Source: Variovorax sp. UMC13
GTDB lineage: Bacteria > Pseudomonadota > Gammaproteobacteria > Burkholderiales > Burkholderiaceae_C
NCBI RefSeq assembly: GCF_014170375.1
Contig: NZ_LZZW01000010.1
Location: forward strand, 1 to 64,000
Length of the DNA: 64,000 bases
Direction of reading: 5' to 3'
Each line of letters starts with the position of its first letter. The first letter of the stretch is position 1. Positions 62,669 through 64,000 of this stretch are shown in pieces. A program made the position numbers and the translations under genes. Below the pieces are notes generated by a model. That model was not told the origin of the DNA. It saw nothing but the letters and a program-made list of their open reading frames with translations, and made no database searches.

Positions 62669-64000
62669 ATGACCACTGAGCCCTCCGCCGCGGCACGCGC
62701 CCCCTTCTTCGGCTTCGAACGCCCGATCGTCTTCCGCGGACCCGAGTTCCGCCCGTCGCCGGGCGAGCCCTTCGCCTACCGCTATTACGACAAGGACCGG
62801 CTGGTGCTCGGCAAGCGCATGGAGGACCAGCTGCGCTTCGCGGTCTGCTATTGGCACAGCTTCGTCGGCGCGGGCCTCGATCCCTTCGGCGACGCGACCT
62901 TCCAGCGGCCGTGGCACGGCCCCGGCGACCCGATGGCACAGGCGCTGCACAAGGCCGATGTGGCCTTCGACCTGTTCCGGCTGGTCGACACGCCCTTCTT
63001 CACCTTCCACGACCGCGATGTCGCGCCGGAGGGCGCAACGCTGGCCGAATCGAACCGCAACCTGCGTCAGGTCGCCAAGGTGTTCGAGCGCCATATCGCC
63101 GACACCGGCGTGCGCCTGCTCTGGGGCACCGCCAACCTGTTCTCGCACCGGCGCTACATGGCCGGCGGCGCGACCAACCCCGACCCCGAGGTCTTCACCC
63201 ATGCCGCCGCGCAGGTGAAGAACGCGCTCGACGTGACGCACGGCCTGGGCGGTGCCAACTACGTGCTGTGGGGCGGCCGCGAAGGCTACGAGACGCTGCT
63301 CAACACCGACCTCAAGCGCGAGCTGGCGCAGCTGGGCCGCTTCCTGAACCTGGTGGTCGAGCACAAGCACAAGATCGGCTTCAAGGGCCCGATCCTGCTC
63401 GAACCCAAGCCGGCCGAGCCGACCAAGCACCAGTACGACTACGACGTCGCGACGGTCTACGGCTTCCTGCAGGCGCACGGCCTGGAGAAGGAGGTGAAGG
63501 TCAACATCGAGCAGAACCATGCGCTGCTCGCGGGCCACACCTTCGAACACGAGATCGCGCTGGCCCATGCGCTGGGCATCTTCGGCTCGATCGACATGAA
63601 CCGGGGCGACGAACTGCTGGGCTGGGACACCGACCAGTTCCCCAACAACCTGCAGCACGTCGCGATGGCGCTGTACGAGGTGCTGCGCGCCGGCGGCCTG
63701 ACAACCGGCGGCCTCAACTTCGACGCCAAGCTGCGGCGCCAGTCGATCGACCCCAACGACCTGGTCTGGTCGCACGCGACGGCCATGGACCTGTGCGCCC
63801 GCGGCCTGCTGGTGGCCGAGGCCATGGTGCGCGACGGCGCCCTGCAGCGCCACGTCGACACGCGCTACGCGGGCTGGGACACGCCGCATGGCCAGTCGAT
63901 CCTGCGCGGCGAGGTGTCGCTGGCGGCGCTCGCGGCACAAGCCGAAGCCAATCCCGTCGAGCCGCAGCCCCGCTCGGCCGGGCAGGAACGGCTCGAGCAC
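62669..64000 (+). CDS. xylA: xylose isomerase (3' end beyond the window)
   Basis: The frame from the ATG at 62669 stays open for 444 codons to the last base of the window, so the stop is outside. It encodes xylose isomerase, which converts D-xylose to D-xylulose with two divalent metals. Active-site residues are visible: His and Asp in [13 protein letters not shown] (about 100), [21 protein letters not shown], the metal Glu and Lys in [18 protein letters not shown] (about 232), [15 protein letters not shown], and [19 protein letters not shown]. The usual length is about 440 aa, so very little is missing. A typical ABC xylose importer may follow but cannot be seen. Confidence 0.95.
   Translation, partial: MTTEPSAAARAPFFGFERPIVFRGPEFRPSPGEPFAYRYYDKDRLVLGKRMEDQLRFAVCYWHSFVGAGLDPFGDATFQRPWHGPGDPMAQALHKADVAFDLFRLVDTPFFTFHDRDVAPEGATLAESNRNLRQVAKVFERHIADTGVRLLWGTANLFSHRRYMAGGATNPDPEVFTHAAAQVKNALDVTHGLGGANYVLWGGREGYETLLNTDLKRELAQLGRFLNLVVEHKHKIGFKGPILLEPKPAEPTKHQYDYDVATVYGFLQAHGLEKEVKVNIEQNHALLAGHTFEHEIALAHALGIFGSIDMNRGDELLGWDTDQFPNNLQHVAMALYEVLRAGGLTTGGLNFDAKLRRQSIDPNDLVWSHATAMDLCARGLLVAEAMVRDGALQRHVDTRYAGWDTPHGQSILRGEVSLAALAAQAEANPVEPQPRSAGQERLEH

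Overview
The window is about 70% G+C, with tightly packed operons full of ATGA/GTGA stop-start overlaps. It carries many LysR regulators, three periplasmic Bug-type binding proteins and a Burkholderiales-type porin. Together these point to a beta-proteobacterium of the Comamonadaceae, most likely Variovorax or a close relative; this is an inference from gene content and not from a marker gene. I saw no rRNA, tRNA, CRISPR array, insertion sequence or phage gene. No stretch over 300 bases lacks a gene; the longest gaps (about 270 and 240 bases) are promoter regions.

Layout. (1) 1-6.1 kb: PAP2 phosphatase, Lrp-type regulator, class III aminotransferase with a divergent LysR gene, and a dadA-alr pair for D-/L-alanine catabolism. 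(2) 6.2-14.6 kb: an eight-gene leftward operon (SMP-30 lactonase, FAH-family hydrolase, SsuABC/TauABC-like importer, KynB-like cyclase, ACMSD-like decarboxylase) opposite a NodD-type LysR gene. Two tandem ATC-N9-GAT boxes lie between them. The transporter ATPase gene has an in-frame amber codon near its 3' end. (3) 14.8-19.6 kb: fumarylacetoacetase, cupin, Bug protein, two overlapping LysR genes. (4) 19.7-26 kb: a lower meta-cleavage pathway (hydratase, oxalocrotonate decarboxylase, CMD-like protein, LigI-like amidohydrolase, Bug protein, tautomerase, acetaldehyde dehydrogenase, aldolase) without ring-cleavage genes. (5) 26-34.8 kb: a second module with paralogues of (3) and (4): a frameshifted fumarylacetoacetase, CMD-like protein, LysR, Bug protein, amidohydrolase and cupin. 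It adds a 6-oxocamphor-hydrolase-like retro-Claisenase, an alpha/beta hydrolase lacking its nucleophilic serine, and a porin. A 16-base motif recurs in three of its promoters.

(6) 34.8-45.4 kb: a GntR repressor opposite a nine-gene operon (alpha/beta hydrolase, peptide-family ABC importer, cdd, deoC, deoA, deoB). This reads as nucleoside uptake and breakdown to sugar phosphates. (7) 45.4-47.5 kb: a small DUF1508-like protein, the same fold fused to a GAF domain, and a secreted TPR protein. (8) 47.6-54.5 kb: a likely acrylate/short-chain acid cluster (AtoE-type transporter, AcuI-like reductase, acyl-CoA synthetase, enoyl-CoA hydratase, MFS) opposite an AcuR-like TetR gene, with one palindromic operator per promoter. 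(9) 54.6-59.9 kb: ketoglutarate-semialdehyde-type dehydrogenase, MHS-family transporter, iron-type alcohol dehydrogenase and a divergent LysR gene. (10) 60.1-64 kb: LacI-type regulator, xylulokinase and xylose isomerase; the last is cut by the window end.

Overall the region is a run of separately regulated catabolic islands, each pairing uptake with degradation. They feed pyruvate, acetyl-CoA, fumarate/acetoacetate, propionyl-CoA and pentose phosphates into central metabolism.
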